Notes: generated by a model from the letters alone, not told the origin. DNA of 64,000 bases from Saturnia japonica (GCA_033032175.1 CM065317.1:19427279-19491278), one strand, 5' to 3'. Positions 1 through 11,994 are shown, numbered from the stretch's first letter. Program-made: numbers and translations.

Positions 1-158
1 TTCCCAACTAAATAGGCTTCGGTCTCGGTCGCCCTTTTGACCTCAGTGCATAGGCTACCATACAATATCCGAGCTTGAATGACAATGTTTTCTGAATCCA
101 GTTGATATAAAAAGCCAGCGTTCACTATAGAATGTACCGCGTGGTACCTCGACATTAT
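1..158 (-). CDS. AOX: AOX exon 8, cut by the window edge
   Basis: Encodes residues 403-454 and continues left of position 1. It holds IMSRYHAVHSIVNAGF and then YGSLCTEVKRATETEAYL. The acceptor is gttttcag. IVNAGF is the aldehyde-oxidase form of a motif that reads IVNAA in xanthine dehydrogenases. Confidence 0.9.
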   Translation of the reverse strand, partial: MMSRYHAVHSIVNAGFLYQLDSENIVIQARILYGSLCTEVKRATETEAYLVG

Positions 159-3100
159 CTGAAAACATTTTAAATATTACAAGTCTACAATTAAGCATAC
201 ATGTATTTTTATGTTAGAGACCAAACATATTTTTATAATTCAAGCGGGATTATAAATTTATCTATTTTCAAATTAGAACTTTATGGAGTTTTGTAACAAG
301 TTATATAGCTTTGCATAATTATTTTCTCCACAACGTGAACTTATGCGTATTCCACTTGCAAAGCTTTCATTAGTTTAAAAAAGCCTCATACTTGTGAACA
401 AAAATAGGTGAAGAAATAATTCAGAAATAATTTCATGTTGTCCTCTCCGTTTGTTTACCTTGTAAGTAACAAGTTTGTATTCATCACTCAAAGGTGGTAG
501 TATGATGTTCAGGATAATTTTCCCTGTCATGTCCATTTCAATGAATTTTTCCATCGTCACTACCTCCTGGCCACACATGCTCTCTAGAAAAACATAAGCA
601 TTTTAATTTCTAAAGTATAATTTGATTATATACTTAACTCAATGCAACAAACCATTACATCTAATCTTGCTTTATCAGTGTTAATATAAAATTAAATATT
701 TACATTTGGGCCTCCAACGTCTAACAATGGTTCATTGAGAAGTGGGTCTAAATTTACTAGACACCCGAAGTAAAAAACGTCAAATAAATAATAGATAAAT
801 TATTTCAGGCTTTTTATAGAATTCCATAGCTTTACAATATAGTATTATCGTGTTATACTGATATGTATTTATAATTATGAATATAAAACAAGCTCCTCAC
901 CAATCGTCAGATCCGCTGAGATAGTATCAAGGAGTAAGAAAAAATCCGATGCAAATCCGTTATTTTGATGCTTAATCATAAGGTTTCCGCCAACAGTACC
1001 CAACTGCAATTCATTTAATTCGTATTATGTCTATACTTTTAAAACTTAGCAGCATTGTTTTAATCTAATGTAAGACTTAGATAATAGTATAGCGTATCTA
1101 TGTATAGTTAATGTCCTACACTATTACAATTTTACCATGGGGCTCATCATCTGAGGTAGATACAATATTTTCACCACAAAAACGAGCAGTTCGAGAAACC
1201 TATGGCATGGAATTTTGCAAAAACCCGAAGAAGAGCTTCAGGAATATAAATCTTAATTTTGTCTTCCCAATACATCTTTGATAATTTAATGTATGTCCAG
1301 ATTTTAGACAATTTTGAACGTGTAAAATAAATCACCGACGTAATTTCAATAAGAAACAAACATAAAATCATTCCATAAAGTCATACCATCTTTTAGACTT
1401 AGTAAGAGAAATATAATTTTTTTTTTTAGGTAATTGTATTAAGTTGTTCAGTACACTTCCTAAACACATTAACGATTTAATGGATATTAGGTTCAATAAT
1501 AATGTTAAGCCATTCAGGTATTATAAAGTACGTAATATATAAAACCACAATGTGTTAAGCAAGTTTTATTGTAGAAAGGATGGATCATTACGTCAATGAC
1601 GGAGATGTCTTGAAGTGATTGCTTCTCTGTACATTCACTGAAAACTATAATAACTATACAGAATGTAAATACTGTAAAAAAGGTTTAATGAACCCGATCG
1701 AGTTTCCTTGACCGTTTTTTTAATGACTGGGATGTTTTCCGAACAGGTTATAGAGTATTGACATTAATAAGTTTCGTCTTAGATCTTAAATTGTTTAATA
1801 AATATAACTTGCGATCGCCCTAAGGTCGAAATTCGACCAGCAACTGTTTGGTCATAGACTATTTTCTGTTTGACATTTGCAGTATTCATAAACCTAAACA
1901 ATGAGAATTGCTGAAACATCACTTGCCGTCACTTTATGTTGAATGACAATGGCAATATTTTCGGGGGTCTAAGTTCAATGGCACTGGTCAAGTTAGAATT
2001 CGCATTATTAATTTAATATATTAGTAACATATATTATAGATACATTTTAGCTTTCTGTATTCCTTCTTCATATAAACTTTAACCATGCCAAATATCCCAG
2101 TCTATCATGCACGCAATACGATTAAAAAGGGGTAGAAAGCTTTTTCTTCACGTATTAACATACAGATATTATGTAAGCAGAACATTGAACAATAAAAGAT
2201 ATGCAATTATGAATTTGGATGTACAATCTAAATAGCACAAAAGTTAATCAGCGTATTTCTAATGGAATTTCTATTCTGCAAATACAACTAGTTGAGGTTA
2301 TCGACTTAACTAAAATTAATTTTACTTCTTGTAATTTTTTGACTGTCATGTTAAACAGATACATAATAACTAAAACTCTTGATTTAAATCCTATAACTTA
2401 GTTCACTTTCGTAGTAAAAGAGAAAATAACTCGCTTCAGAATCTACAGAATAGACAACTACAGATAAATGACCTTTTGAAAAGCCAACGGTAATGATCGA
2501 AGTTTTATCGGTTGATGTAAAAACATAATTTTATACTTACATTTCGTACAGGAATATGTCCTATCACCTCAATATGTTCGTTCAAAGTCTTCAAATAACT
2601 GAAACCATCAGACGTAGATACGACGTCCAATATATTCATAAACTCCGTAAATGTTGATCCAGCACCAATGATCAAATTCTGATCTAATTCATACCCTTTT
2701 AGTTCAGATACACCACATATGTCTATTATTACTCGAGAGGTTTCTGTCGTAGGATAAGGTGCTAGAAGAAAAAGAAACATTGTCATTATAAACTAGCTGA
2801 CCCGCCCAACTTCGTCTGCGTCATATAAGAGGGAGAGAGAGAGAGAGTGGGTCGCAGGCACTGTATTATAGGTACCGCCCGCCTCCCACGTTATTCTGCA
2901 TAATAAAAATGCGTTCGCGATATTTGACCATTAGTTTGCTTCCGAGTTATTTTAAAACTGTGATATCTTCTAAAATATTCATTTAAATCAATTACTGTAA
3001 AGGGCAATTTGCTTCAAAATGAAATACTTGTAATAAATAACGTATTTATTTCGATAAGGATTAATAATAATACCTTCGCAAATAATGTATTATTTTAGAA

Positions 3101-6100
3101 CAAATTTTATTACCATAAAACTTTAAAAGATAGCTACATGCTGTTGCGAATTTTTTTAGAACTTTTTAAGAGAAACAATTCCATCACACATGACTGTTGC
3201 ACACAGATTAGCGTGTTCAACCAAAGAAACATACTCTTCAGTTTTATATTTATATAAATAACAATTACATCGTACCAATTTCACAATGTATGACCCAGTG
3301 GAACATGGTTCAGACACCGCGTCGTTTGACGTGGGTTCTAATCCTACAATGAACCTGAACTTTCGGTGAAAGAAAACATCGTGACGAAACCATTATAATT
3401 ATGGTGGTAGGGCAATTTTTAAAGTTATGGTTAAATAGAGCACAGAGAAATTCCTTAGGAGAATTTTTTTTTTTAATAAAAAAATTTGAATTACTATTTT
3501 CTAAAATCGCCGAACGATACTTGGGACAGTCCCACCTTACAGAAGTTCACAGCCAAATAACCTAGTGTTAAGTTCCTGCAGTACGGTTTCAAGATCTCTT
3601 TGGGGTGGGTTGGAGGGGGGTTCAAGGTCGTCAAAGCGTTATTGTTACCAATGATATTACATGCGTCCATAGGCTACATTAGCCAATTACCGTCAGGCGG
3701 GCCGTATGATTTTTGCAACCTTTGTTGTATACGAAAAAACCACTCAACTTAAAAATCTATCAACAAGGCCCTATGGGTCTATTCAGGCAGCCGCACGTGA
3801 GAGCCTGTCCCCTTACCAGGCCTAGCGTGGTATACACCACCTTGGGTCACATTATCACGATAAAAACATTTGAAAAAAATTATGTTTCAAAAATAAATTC
3901 TGGGTAATTACATAAAAATAGGGTGTGATTTTAACTACCCCCAAATAAATGCACGTTCAATGATCTAATTAAGAGGATTTGTCTCTAAAATAATATACGT
4001 GTCACCAGAATCTAATCACCAAAGAATATCAAAACGACCTTCTCCCGCTGTTACTTATACAAGTCAAACTTAACCTAACCTAACCACAACTTCCTGGATA
4101 GATCATCTAAGTTAAGGATTTCATCAAATATCTGTTTTTATCATCTCTCTTTGGAGGCCGTTTTTATTAATATGATGACAAAAACATTTGCTGGGAATAG
4201 GTTTTATAATTAGGGAATACATATTGGTGACAGATAATATTGTTGTCATAAAAAAACAGTAGGTACCTTTAGCTGTATTTCCTGCGGCAAGCATATATGA
4301 ATCAGTTCCCTCTTTAGCAAAAACTTTAAAAATATCTAGAAGAGTATACACGGTGTACCATTTTTTTCCATCTTTGAGGCAGAACTCCATCATTTTGTTT
4401 GTGACTTCTTCATCAGAGACTACGCACCAGTCTTTATCCAAGCAGTTTTGTTTGCAGCAATCTTTCCCACTTTTCTTACATATGTGTAAATCTTCTATAT
4501 CCAATACGGGATCAGGACAATCTTTTGCGAATTTCTTTAAAGCTTCTAAAATTGATCTGTACCCGGTACACCTACAGATGTTGCTACCGAATGATTCCTC
4601 TATTTCTAACATGGTATATTCTTTATCGCTCTGGAGTAAGCTGTAGAGTATAAAAAAAGTTATTAATTTGTACATATGCATACGCAGTGACGAGACCTTG
4701 GTCTTCCTGTGACACGCAACGGTTGATTCACTAGACTATATTCCTATATACATTCATTTAAGAACATTGAATTTATACCTGAACATAGCCATGACCCATC
4801 CCGGCGTACAATAACCGCATTGGGTTCCATTTTTAGCGGCAATCGTTTTCTGCAGAGTATGATAGCCGTCTTTCTTGTTACCCACTTTTTCAACAGTTGT
4901 TATGTCCCATCCATTGCATGACATCACCGGAACAACACACTAAAAACACAAAAAGAGAATATGAGATAAACGTACGTATGTGTGTGTGTATGTATGTGTA
5001 CGTAAGTATGTGTCTATAACTTGCTTGTATCAGTTTACTATTGTAAAAACTATTGCACTGAATGTGACCTTAATTATAGGCAACGACGGCATGCACATTA
5101 AATCCTATTACATTAAAAGTATATCTGTAATAACTGAAGGATACAAACAGCTATAAAATATAAACAATCACAACCAATTACAAAAAAAAATGTTTATAGT
5201 ACACAATAATCTTTTTTCTAATTGTTAAAAGTGTATAAATATATGGGAATGGGCCGAAATTAGGTAAACATTCGCTTTAGCCAAAGTTCGGCCGAAGCCG
5301 AAGATCGATTCATTTTTCTTAAATTTAACTGAAATTCGGTATCTACTTACAGTAAGTACTTATGAAGTCAAAATAAAAATGGTAATATAATTTTTTATTT
5401 TGAATAAATATAGTGGTGATTTGTTTCACAGTTTTAGGGATAATTAATAAAAAATATCCTGGTATGAAATACACAATACAATCCTTAATCCTAACTCCCA
5501 ATCAAATGACAATTATATAAAGAAAAGTGTTTACTAACCCAATGAAAAGTGACAACAAAATTTTCATATCCACATCACCCACATGTCAATCGTCATGGGT
5601 ATAACTTTTAGAAAATCTAAGGTATAACTACTTGAATCATATTTTTTTAATAAATACTTGTTAGTGGGTCTTCACTAGAGAGATCAATAGATTAAATACA
5701 TTGTCTCACAAAATTTTAAACAGATGGTTATCCAACATTATAATTTCTGCTAAGGCTTCACGAATTTGCATAGAATGTGGATCATCAATTTTCCACATGC
5801 AGAAAAACATATAATATGCTGGTAATAAAAGGTTGATGTAAAGCGAAAATTACTATATAATTCAAAGTCGACGGTAGATAAATATCACGACTTGACTCCA
5901 TTGTGTGAATTGGATATTGTAGCTGCATGAATTATTTTATATTTACTTTGGGATGATTGGATAATGCAGAAGTAGATAGAGTGTGACCATTAACACCTCG
6001 AGAAATAATTAAGTCGAGGGTGTAGGCGTCTGAAGAAGTAATGGGTAGATGGAAAAAGCGTACAAAATGCGCACGGGAGAATTGGAAAGGACATTGTAAA

Positions 6101-9100
6101 TATTTTTTGACACTTTCTTAGCACTAAAATTGAATCGAAGTTCGGTTTCAGTATAAACCACATTTGGCTCATCTCTAATAATTAATGTTACAAAGAAATC
6201 TTTTGGACGTAGTAATTCAATGAGTTAATGCGTGAATTATTAATAAGTTTAGTAATTCTTTGTATGTTTATATTTTTATTAAATTCAAGGGGAATAAGGT
6301 TATTAGTAAGCCGAACTGTAAATCGAAGCGCCTGACATATTATAATAGCAAAACCGACCACACAAATATCTAAAAATATTACAGCTCTGAGATGTTATCA
6401 CTATGCGTCTACCTTCACACACGATTACCTCAGGGTTGCCACACTTGGAAAGAGATAACTCGCCCCCCCCTGATGCATCAATTCGAGAAACACGCACACA
6501 TTGAAATTGATTGGTCCGAGTATCGTAAATAAAAGTTCTTCAAATAGCACGCCTTGAAATTTCCACTCTTTCTTTAACGTTATCGACTGTCTCAAAATTT
6601 CGACTCCTCGTTTTTATCGGATATATTATAAGCTAGCTACAGTCGGACTGATAACAGTTCTAACTGGGACATCAAAACGAATACAAGAAGCGACAATCTA
6701 AAGAAACCCACAAGAGAACTACGATGGCAACTCAGAACACCTTTAATACAATTGAGTTTATTTTAAACTTTTTATTTTTCGTCTGCAAAAAAATTCTTTA
6801 ACCGCTTTAAAGGGCATTTTATTACGTACGAGTGAAAAAATAAATTAAATTTTATATGAACTATTGTTTTTTTTATATATATTTAACAATAGTAAATAGA
6901 ACAGTATCAGCTAAATTAGTTTGTGTGACTACACTCTAAGGCCAATACAAAATAGCGAGCAATACAAAATGTCTTATCACAGTGTCATGTGTTTTCTTTT
7001 ATAATAGCTGGGCACATTGAAAGTACCGTCCTTGGTGGTAAGCCCAGCACAATCAAAACACAACGGTGACCGCCGAGAGATCTAAATTCATCGGAAATGT
7101 TTTCCTTCACCGAAGCTCTGATATTTGACGATTCGAAATTCGTACCCACATCGATCAGTTTGGTGTAGGGGAGTTGTACCACTGATACATCAGCCCTTTG
7201 CACTACGATACACTATCCGTGCATATTAATTTACGTTATTTTATGTACATAATTATTACATTATTTTTCAAAGTTTCGTGTTAAAACTGACAAACTTTCA
7301 AAAACAAAACAAATAGCTACATGATTCTATCACTGTCAATCGAATTGGATAATTAACCTGTTGAAAAGAAAAGAAGATTTTTCGATTTTATAACTATTCT
7401 AGTTTTATGAATAAAAGAGAACCATTTTGATCGTTTTTATTAGATACATAAAAAGCATGCTCTATTTTTACCTCCCAACCGCTATCACAATATATATTTC
7501 ATTTTATTGTATATTGCACATAAGTGTACAATTGTAGGACTTAATGCTAAAAAGCATTCTCGAGAATTGACTAATTGGATTATGATAGGAAGCGAAATCC
7601 ACACGGCGAAAGATCGGTTGTAATAATTAGTATGGTGACTTGGTATACTGAGAATTAAAGAATCGGAAGAATAGTGTTTTTAAATATTTAGGAGATTTGG
7701 GATTATTAAGTATGGAGAAAAAATACAAAGATTGTCAGAAGTGAATTCTCACCGAATTAATGGAATGGACTGGCCCATCGGAGCATGTGACAGCCACGAC
7801 GATGCAGGCGCCGCAGCCAGCCTCCCGACACATGAACTTGGTGCCGCGCAGCTCCAAATTGTTACGGATGTAGTCCACCAGCATCAAATCTGATGGGACT
7901 TCCTCGCCAACTGGAATGAATTAAGAGCGTAAGCGATACATGGAGTTGTATAATAAGAACAAAGTAAATAATAACACTTGATGGTAGATAATTTGCGCTC
8001 GACTGGATCTTCACCACCATACAAATGTATGTACTACATTTTTCTGAGTCGTCACCGGTGTATATGCTAAAAAGGAGCGACTACTTGTGAAGATCTTCCA
8101 TTTAGCATTTATAGTAGTAACGAATATTTCGAATCAGTCCATTCACTCGTCAAATCGACATATTCATGTTTTAGGAATATTCAGAAAATGCCAAATTATT
8201 AGTTCTGTAGCCACAGCTTTACCTCGTAACCTCGATCTCGCCATGAACAAAAAACTTCTCTACGTCATAATATATTTGCCGTACAATCTTACAGCGACGA
8301 CTGGCAATGGATTGTACATCTCTCGTTGGTGGCCGATTTTGTTGGATTGCACAGTATTTACCATCAGTGCACCTTTACTTTGCGGTGCTAGAAGTACCGA
8401 AGGCACCGAACCATAAAAAATCATAACTGGAAAGAATAAAAAATTGAAGGACAAAACTTTTGGAAGACTGAATTTAGTACTTTTCCATTTAGTACCTTTA
8501 GTAAAAGTAGTCTTAATTCAATTTAATCCTTCATTTTTATTAATAATTTTATTTTGTTTGTTTAGCCTTCAACAAGTATTAAAACTGAGTAAAAATTCTA
8601 TTCTTATAGTAGTTCTACACCATTAAGTAGCTTGCTAAGCCTCTTATTTTAATGTTATGAAGATAGACAGGCTCCTGGTAACTAGTGGTAGATACTTCGG
8701 ATACTACTAGGGAGAATAGTTGTTAGCGACGCATAGACCTAAGCGTGATGATAAAAAATAGTAATTGTAAATATAAGTTGTAGGGATTAATAATTTGTAT
8801 AAACAATCATCAATCTAATGTTTTGAATGTAATATTACGACTTGTAGGTATATAAGAATAGTAAATAAGTTATAAAAATGTTTACAATGTCATAGGAACA
8901 GTAACTTAATGTATGTAACTCATGTATCGTCAATAATCCGTGTTATATAGAAGTTATATGTAATGTTTAATGTTGTATAGGTTAATTAGCCTACTATGTA
9001 TGTTTTTATAATGTTTATAACGTCGAAAAGTGTATACATAACATGTTTTAAGCCGTTTTAAAGTTGTAATGTTTAACGCTCTGTATTTACAATGTTTATC

Positions 9101-11079
9101 AACCTATAATGTTGCAATTAGTGTTTTTATATAGGTGCACAATGACAATGACAATGACAATGCAATGACCGCAATGACATAAAACAGTTTTTATAGTAAT
9201 TCAATAAGTGTGTTTAGAAATATTAGCAATTTATTAGACATTGCATACAAATAATAATAATAATGTAGAGAGGGACAGCAATAGTGAAGCCGCGACGCGT
9301 CACCGCGGTTAATAGGCCATGACCATATTTGGTAATGCAATAGCAGTACAGAGAGAGACGGCATCGTCCGTCTCGCTCTCCGGCAGCAAGATAAAAGGCG
9401 AGCTACCGGGGCCTACTGGCACGTCCGTTCCTCGGTGTGAAACCCTTGGGTCAGGCAGCCGCCCGCGCGATACAAAGTGACACTATACGTGTAACACTTA
9501 GTTACCCACACACAACATTACACACGTATGAACACACACACGTGCACACCACACAGGTACATAGGTTCTGTAAGGGACCTTTTTTTTTTCTTTTTTAGCG
9601 CTAGTTAGACTAACGCGCTAGTTAGTGTAGAAAAACCATTCCGATTATTAAATACACATACGCATGGTCCACTCCTTCCTCCCAGGAGGAGGGGAACGTG
9701 CATATGAGTATATATTAGTTAGTTCGAATTCTCTTAGGATTAGGGAATTAGTTAAATCGCGACTTTTTCGCATTCGCGACGACCGCCCGAGCCGAGGTTC
9801 GGCCACTCTGGCACCCTCGTGCGGGTCGTCACAAACTTTCGCGGCTGAGTGCCCTAAGCGCTCGCCCCCAAGTCCGGTGAAGCTGTAAAAGCCGCAGCGG
9901 CTCTGTTTGACGATAGGGCCCCTAAGGCTAACAGTGTAGTCAGTATAATAAAATAAAAAAAGAAAAAAAAGCCTACTGGCATACACAGGTGCCACAAGCT
10001 GAAGACTCAAGACTCAAGAAACAAGACTGGAAGAAACAGTACCCAGAAGACAGTACCCAGAAGATAGTACTAAGAAATTGTATTAAGAAAAAGCTACTGT
10101 GTCTTGAAGAATACAGCGAAATCTATTGTGGTATCTGTGTGTCATTGCATCTTCACAAGTTCAACCCGCCAGCGACCCAGTCCTCTCCGCTCCGTGCTAC
10201 GTCAGCGCCGCGCCTACCAGCAGGCACCTCACTGCATGTGTACCTTAATGTTTCGCCCTCTTCACGCCTAGTAGTTTCGGGTGTGAGCAGGGTCGGTCGC
10301 ACGTAGTGAGAGGGGCTCGCACGCACTGGTTTCCAGACAGCTGGTAACCGTAGCGTGTTATCCGCCGTCGGTCATACAGAGTACGAGGGAATCGTTTCCG
10401 TCGCGTTCGCGCCCTCGGTGCGCGGTCCCGCTCTGTATTGGTTGACGTAGCACATTTGTAACGGGCAGACGCAAGCCCATTTTAATAGTGCAGTGACGTT
10501 TTATAAACAGACGCGTTATACTCTCACTTAAAGCAATTTTAAAACGGCACAAATATTGTTATCAGCATGTTGTAACAAAAAGGATAGAAAATCACAGCGT
10601 AAGGCGGAAATTCTCTTGTCAAAAAAGGATAAAAATTTCTTCTCACTCACGCCGGTATCAACAGGAAAGTGAACTGAGGGCAATTGCCGCTAGTTCACAA
10701 TGCCGTATCTACTTATTAAATATCATTGGACAAATCTGATATAAATGTTAAATCGTTTTAATGTGGTGAATATATTCACTCTCGGCGTTATTTAAAAAAA
10801 TACATATTATATAGGAATAAATTACAAATGTTTATCTTTATTATTATTATTATTATTTTTTTTATTTCTTTCAATAAATTATTTAGTATAAATTAATAAT
10901 GATTCAACGCAGTGTAACTTCTAACGTTATATCTAAGTAGAACGCATACATACACTTTTTCTTTTATAAAGCTAGTGTAGGAATATTATGCAAAAGCAAA
11001 AAATAGAATTAATACCTGTATGTTCTTCTCCATTGATCTTAAATTTGATTCTACAGTCGGTTGTACCATTTGAAGTCAT
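1..11079 (-). CDS. AOX: Aldehyde oxidase (molybdo-flavoenzyme), 5' eight exons; gene runs off the left edge
   Basis: Cytosolic molybdo-flavoenzyme that oxidises aldehydes to carboxylic acids; in insects linked to odorant and xenobiotic clearance (family knowledge). Coding exons: 11079-11016, 7910-7753, 4939-4779, 4640-4267, 2761-2541, 1003-901, 583-459 and 158-1. Every intron is GT-AG and the frame is kept throughout (402 codons to the end of exon 7, 454 visible). The first 2Fe-2S cluster has C49, C54, C57 and C75; the second has QCGYC (C115, C118) and CRC (C150, C152). The FAD domain starts near residue 215 (AGNT at 247-250, then VRNLGTVGGNL at 324-334). The stretch IVNAGFLYQLD, rather than the IVNAA-type sequence of xanthine dehydrogenase, favours aldehyde oxidase. 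The start ATG has an in-frame TGA at 11097-11095. The family is about 1,270 residues, so the molybdopterin domain lies outside. No frameshift or stop is visible. Confidence 0.93.
459..583 (-). CDS. AOX: AOX exon 7 (FAD domain)
   Basis: Encodes codon 361 (split) to 402. It reads ESMCGQEVVTMEKF then IILNIILPPLSDEYKLVTYK, the usual segment before the FAD-domain C-terminal part. The acceptor is tttctag, the donor aag|gtaaac (phase 0). Confidence 0.92.
901..1003 (-). CDS. AOX: AOX exon 6 (FAD domain, VGGN motif)
   Basis: Encodes residues 327-360 plus one base. It opens with LGTVGGNLMIKHQNN, the conserved GG-N flavin-contact loop, and ends at ADLTI in phase 1. The acceptor is attgcag, the donor g|gtgagg. 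Confidence 0.93.
1808..2166 (-). mobile_element. Helitron-like non-autonomous element, copy 1
   Basis: Read on the minus strand it starts A|TC (tctgtatgttaatacgtg) and ends at caag, a mutated form of the ctag end seen in the other copies. The hairpin ggtcgaa/ttcgacc lies just before the end. It sits in AOX intron 5. About 360 bp, no coding capacity. Confidence 0.75.
2541..2761 (-). CDS. AOX: AOX exon 5 (FAD domain)
   Basis: Encodes residues 253-326 in one open frame. It holds RVIIDICGVSELKGYE, LIIGAGSTFTEFM and ends with IEVIGHIPVRN. The acceptor is ttcttctag, the donor aat|gtaagt (phase 0). The alternation of strands and the HIPVRN ending match the family FAD domain. Confidence 0.93.
2793..3265 (-). 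mobile_element. RTE-type LINE tail, copy 1 (shortened)
   Basis: Starts ctagctgacccgccc, carries a (GA)n run near 2830-2846, and ends in the tagcgtgttcaa and ctcttcagtttt signature common to lepidopteran RTE-like 3' ends. It lacks about 190 bp present in the copies at 24.5 and 31.3 kb. It lies in AOX intron 4. Confidence 0.65.
3295..3420 (+). repeat. Lepidopteran SINE-like repeat (gaaaacatcgtga family), copy 1
   Basis: Contains tttcggtgaaagaaaacatcg and tggtggtagggc. Also found at 48238-48395 and 62130-62255, and in part near 43030-43075. Confidence 0.55.
3580..3715 (-). repeat. Lepidopteran repeat 'tacggtctgcctgatgg', minus copy
   Basis: Reads, on the minus strand, tacggcccgcctgacgg and then tagcctatggacgcatgta. 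Inverted relative to 47495-47960. Confidence 0.5.
4267..4640 (-). CDS. AOX: AOX exon 4 (CRCTGYR motif and start of FAD domain)
   Basis: Encodes the end of codon 128 to 252. It contains GSNICRCTGYR (C150 and C152 of cluster 2), then a lysine/cysteine-rich linker with several extra cysteines (KDCCKQNCLDKDWC), then the FAD-domain entry WYTVYTLLDIF and the dinucleotide-binding AAGNTAK. The acceptor is ctctacag, the donor aaag|gtacct (phase 1). Confidence 0.93.
4779..4939 (-). CDS. AOX: AOX exon 3 (start of second 2Fe-2S domain)
   Basis: Encodes residues 75-127 plus two bases of 128. It begins with CVVPVMSCNGWDITTVE (residue 75 is the last ligand of cluster 1) and holds NGTQCGYCTPGWVMAMF, with C115 and C118 of cluster 2. 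The acceptor is tttttag, the donor ag|gtataa. The following intron is only 138 bp. Confidence 0.93.
4971..5014. repeat. (TGTA/TGTG)n microsatellite
   Basis: gtacgtatgtgtgtgtgtat followed by gtatgtgtacgtaagtatgtg; just upstream of AOX exon 3 in intron 2. Confidence 0.7.
5015..7009. other. AOX intron 2, unassigned part
   Basis: AT-rich, only short chance frames on both strands. No recognisable transposon apart from the tail at 7010-7195. Confidence 0.5.
7010..7195 (-). repeat. CR1-like LINE 3' tail, copy 1
   Basis: Minus strand encodes a DEFRSLGGHRCVLIVLGLPP remnant, the tail shared with 16.7, 21.4 and 58.8 kb. It lies in AOX intron 2. Confidence 0.5.
7753..7910 (-). CDS. AOX: AOX exon 2 (first 2Fe-2S cluster)
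   Basis: Encodes residues 22-74. The acceptor is attccag and the donor cg|gtgaga. It holds LMLVDYIRNNLELRGTK and then C49-x4-C54-x2-C57 (REAGCGAC), the plant-type ferredoxin motif. The exon ends in phase 0 after INS; the fourth ligand C75 opens the next exon. Confidence 0.93.
9139..9178. repeat. (TGACAA)n short tandem run
   Basis: Four to five units of aatgac/tgacaa, then gcaatgaccgcaatgac. AOX intron 1. Confidence 0.6.
9250..10560. other. GC-rich block in AOX intron 1, possible LTR or foreign insert
   Basis: Apart from the LINE insertion at 9422-9970, this stretch is much richer in GC than its surroundings. It has a TATA-like ataaaagg at 9391-9398 about 30 bases before a possible start, and a (tgacaa)n-type run just upstream (9139-9170). 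A solo LTR is possible (tgtagagaggg at 9264), but I cannot find its other end. No protein of known family is encoded. Confidence 0.3.
9422..9970 (+). mobile_element. 3' end of a Jockey-like LINE with 11-bp target duplication
   Basis: 549 bp bounded by the direct repeat gcctactggca (9411-9421 and 9971-9981), with an A-rich tail (aaaaaaagaaaaaaaa) next to the second copy. This is a 5'-truncated retrotransposition product. It matches the 3' UTR that follows the Jockey-type coding end at 18897-19211 and the copy near 61,550-62,040. It lies in AOX intron 1. Confidence 0.8.
11016..11079 (-). CDS. AOX: AOX exon 1 (start codon)
   Basis: Encodes residues 1-21, including IKFKINGEEH, the first beta strands of the ferredoxin-like domain. 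The ATG at 11079 has context caagATGa and an in-frame stop six codons upstream. The donor is g|gtatta after one base of codon 22. A TCAGT initiator-like motif lies just upstream at 11091-11087, but no TATA box is seen, so the transcription start is uncertain. Confidence 0.85.
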
Positions 11080-11259
11080 CTTGCCGACTGATGATCACCA
11101 AAATATTTTTCTCCCGAAGTGCTGTCAGCAAACAACTGACACGATTGAATCAACAAAAGATAGTCATGAAACGTGCAATGAAAAAACAGATATTTCTCAT
11201 TTATTAAAACATCGATTTATATTATACTATTACAATTACAATTTACTAATTACGTGACT

Positions 11260-11990
11260 GAGAAACGCTCGCTGTGTTGCAAAATAAAAACACCTAACTA
11301 AACATGAAATGTAAAACAATATCTAAATACATCTACTCGTCCAAATCTTAGAACTGTTTCCTGGACACTAACTACTTACTTAATTAAGACATTTTTGTGT
11401 AAGTAATTATTTTAAAATTGAATTAAATTTCATCGTTACTTTATTAAAAAAGTATTTTACTGTGTTTTCATTCTACAGCGATTTGTTTTACCCTTAAGTT
11501 GGCAAGAAACGAAATTGGTCATGATTAAAAAATAGCTTTGGTTTGGAATGTATAAACAATCTCAAGTACTTTAGTACTCAAGTACGTACTTTTAGGAGAA
11601 GAAAGATAGTGTATCTTTTTTTGGAAACATTGTGAAAAGTTGTAAGAAATGATTCATTTAAACTATTTATATTTTAAGTATATGTTGCCAAAAACATATC
11701 TTTAGAAATTGTCTTTAAAATTAATAAAAATATTTAGTTAAATGAATCAATATTACTAATGAAACCAATAAAGCATTAGCTTTGGCAATAAACTTGGCAA
11801 TATGCGACCACGACAGTGCGAACAACAAACTTCAGATATTTTTTTTTTTTCTCAATTTCACACCCGGCCATTTAATTCCAAACTAAGCAAAGCTTGTAAT
11901 ATGGTAACTAAACAGCTGATATACATACATATATAGATATTTAACACCCAGACACAAACAACTGACATTTATGCTCATCACACAAAGTCA
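11260..11990. other. Upstream region of AOX, unassigned
   Basis: AT-rich, no exon or repeat recognised. Any AOX promoter must lie here or just after 11079; no TATA box stands out. Confidence 0.4.
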
Positions 11991-11994
11991 ATCA

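Noticed and set aside
1171..1371. 66-codon minus-strand frame in AOX intron 5
   Set aside because: Inserting it would break the phase-0 exon 5/6 junction and the VRNLGTVGGN motif; no splice signals of note.
4353..4646. 97-codon plus-strand frame
   Set aside because: Antisense of AOX exon 4.
4971..5014. Possible CRISPR-like short repeats
   Set aside because: A simple dinucleotide/tetranucleotide microsatellite with no spacers; eukaryotic genome.
9648..10010. 120-codon minus-strand and 74-codon plus-strand frames
   Set aside because: Both fall in the Jockey 3' UTR copy; the same region is non-coding in the copy that follows the true stop at 18897.
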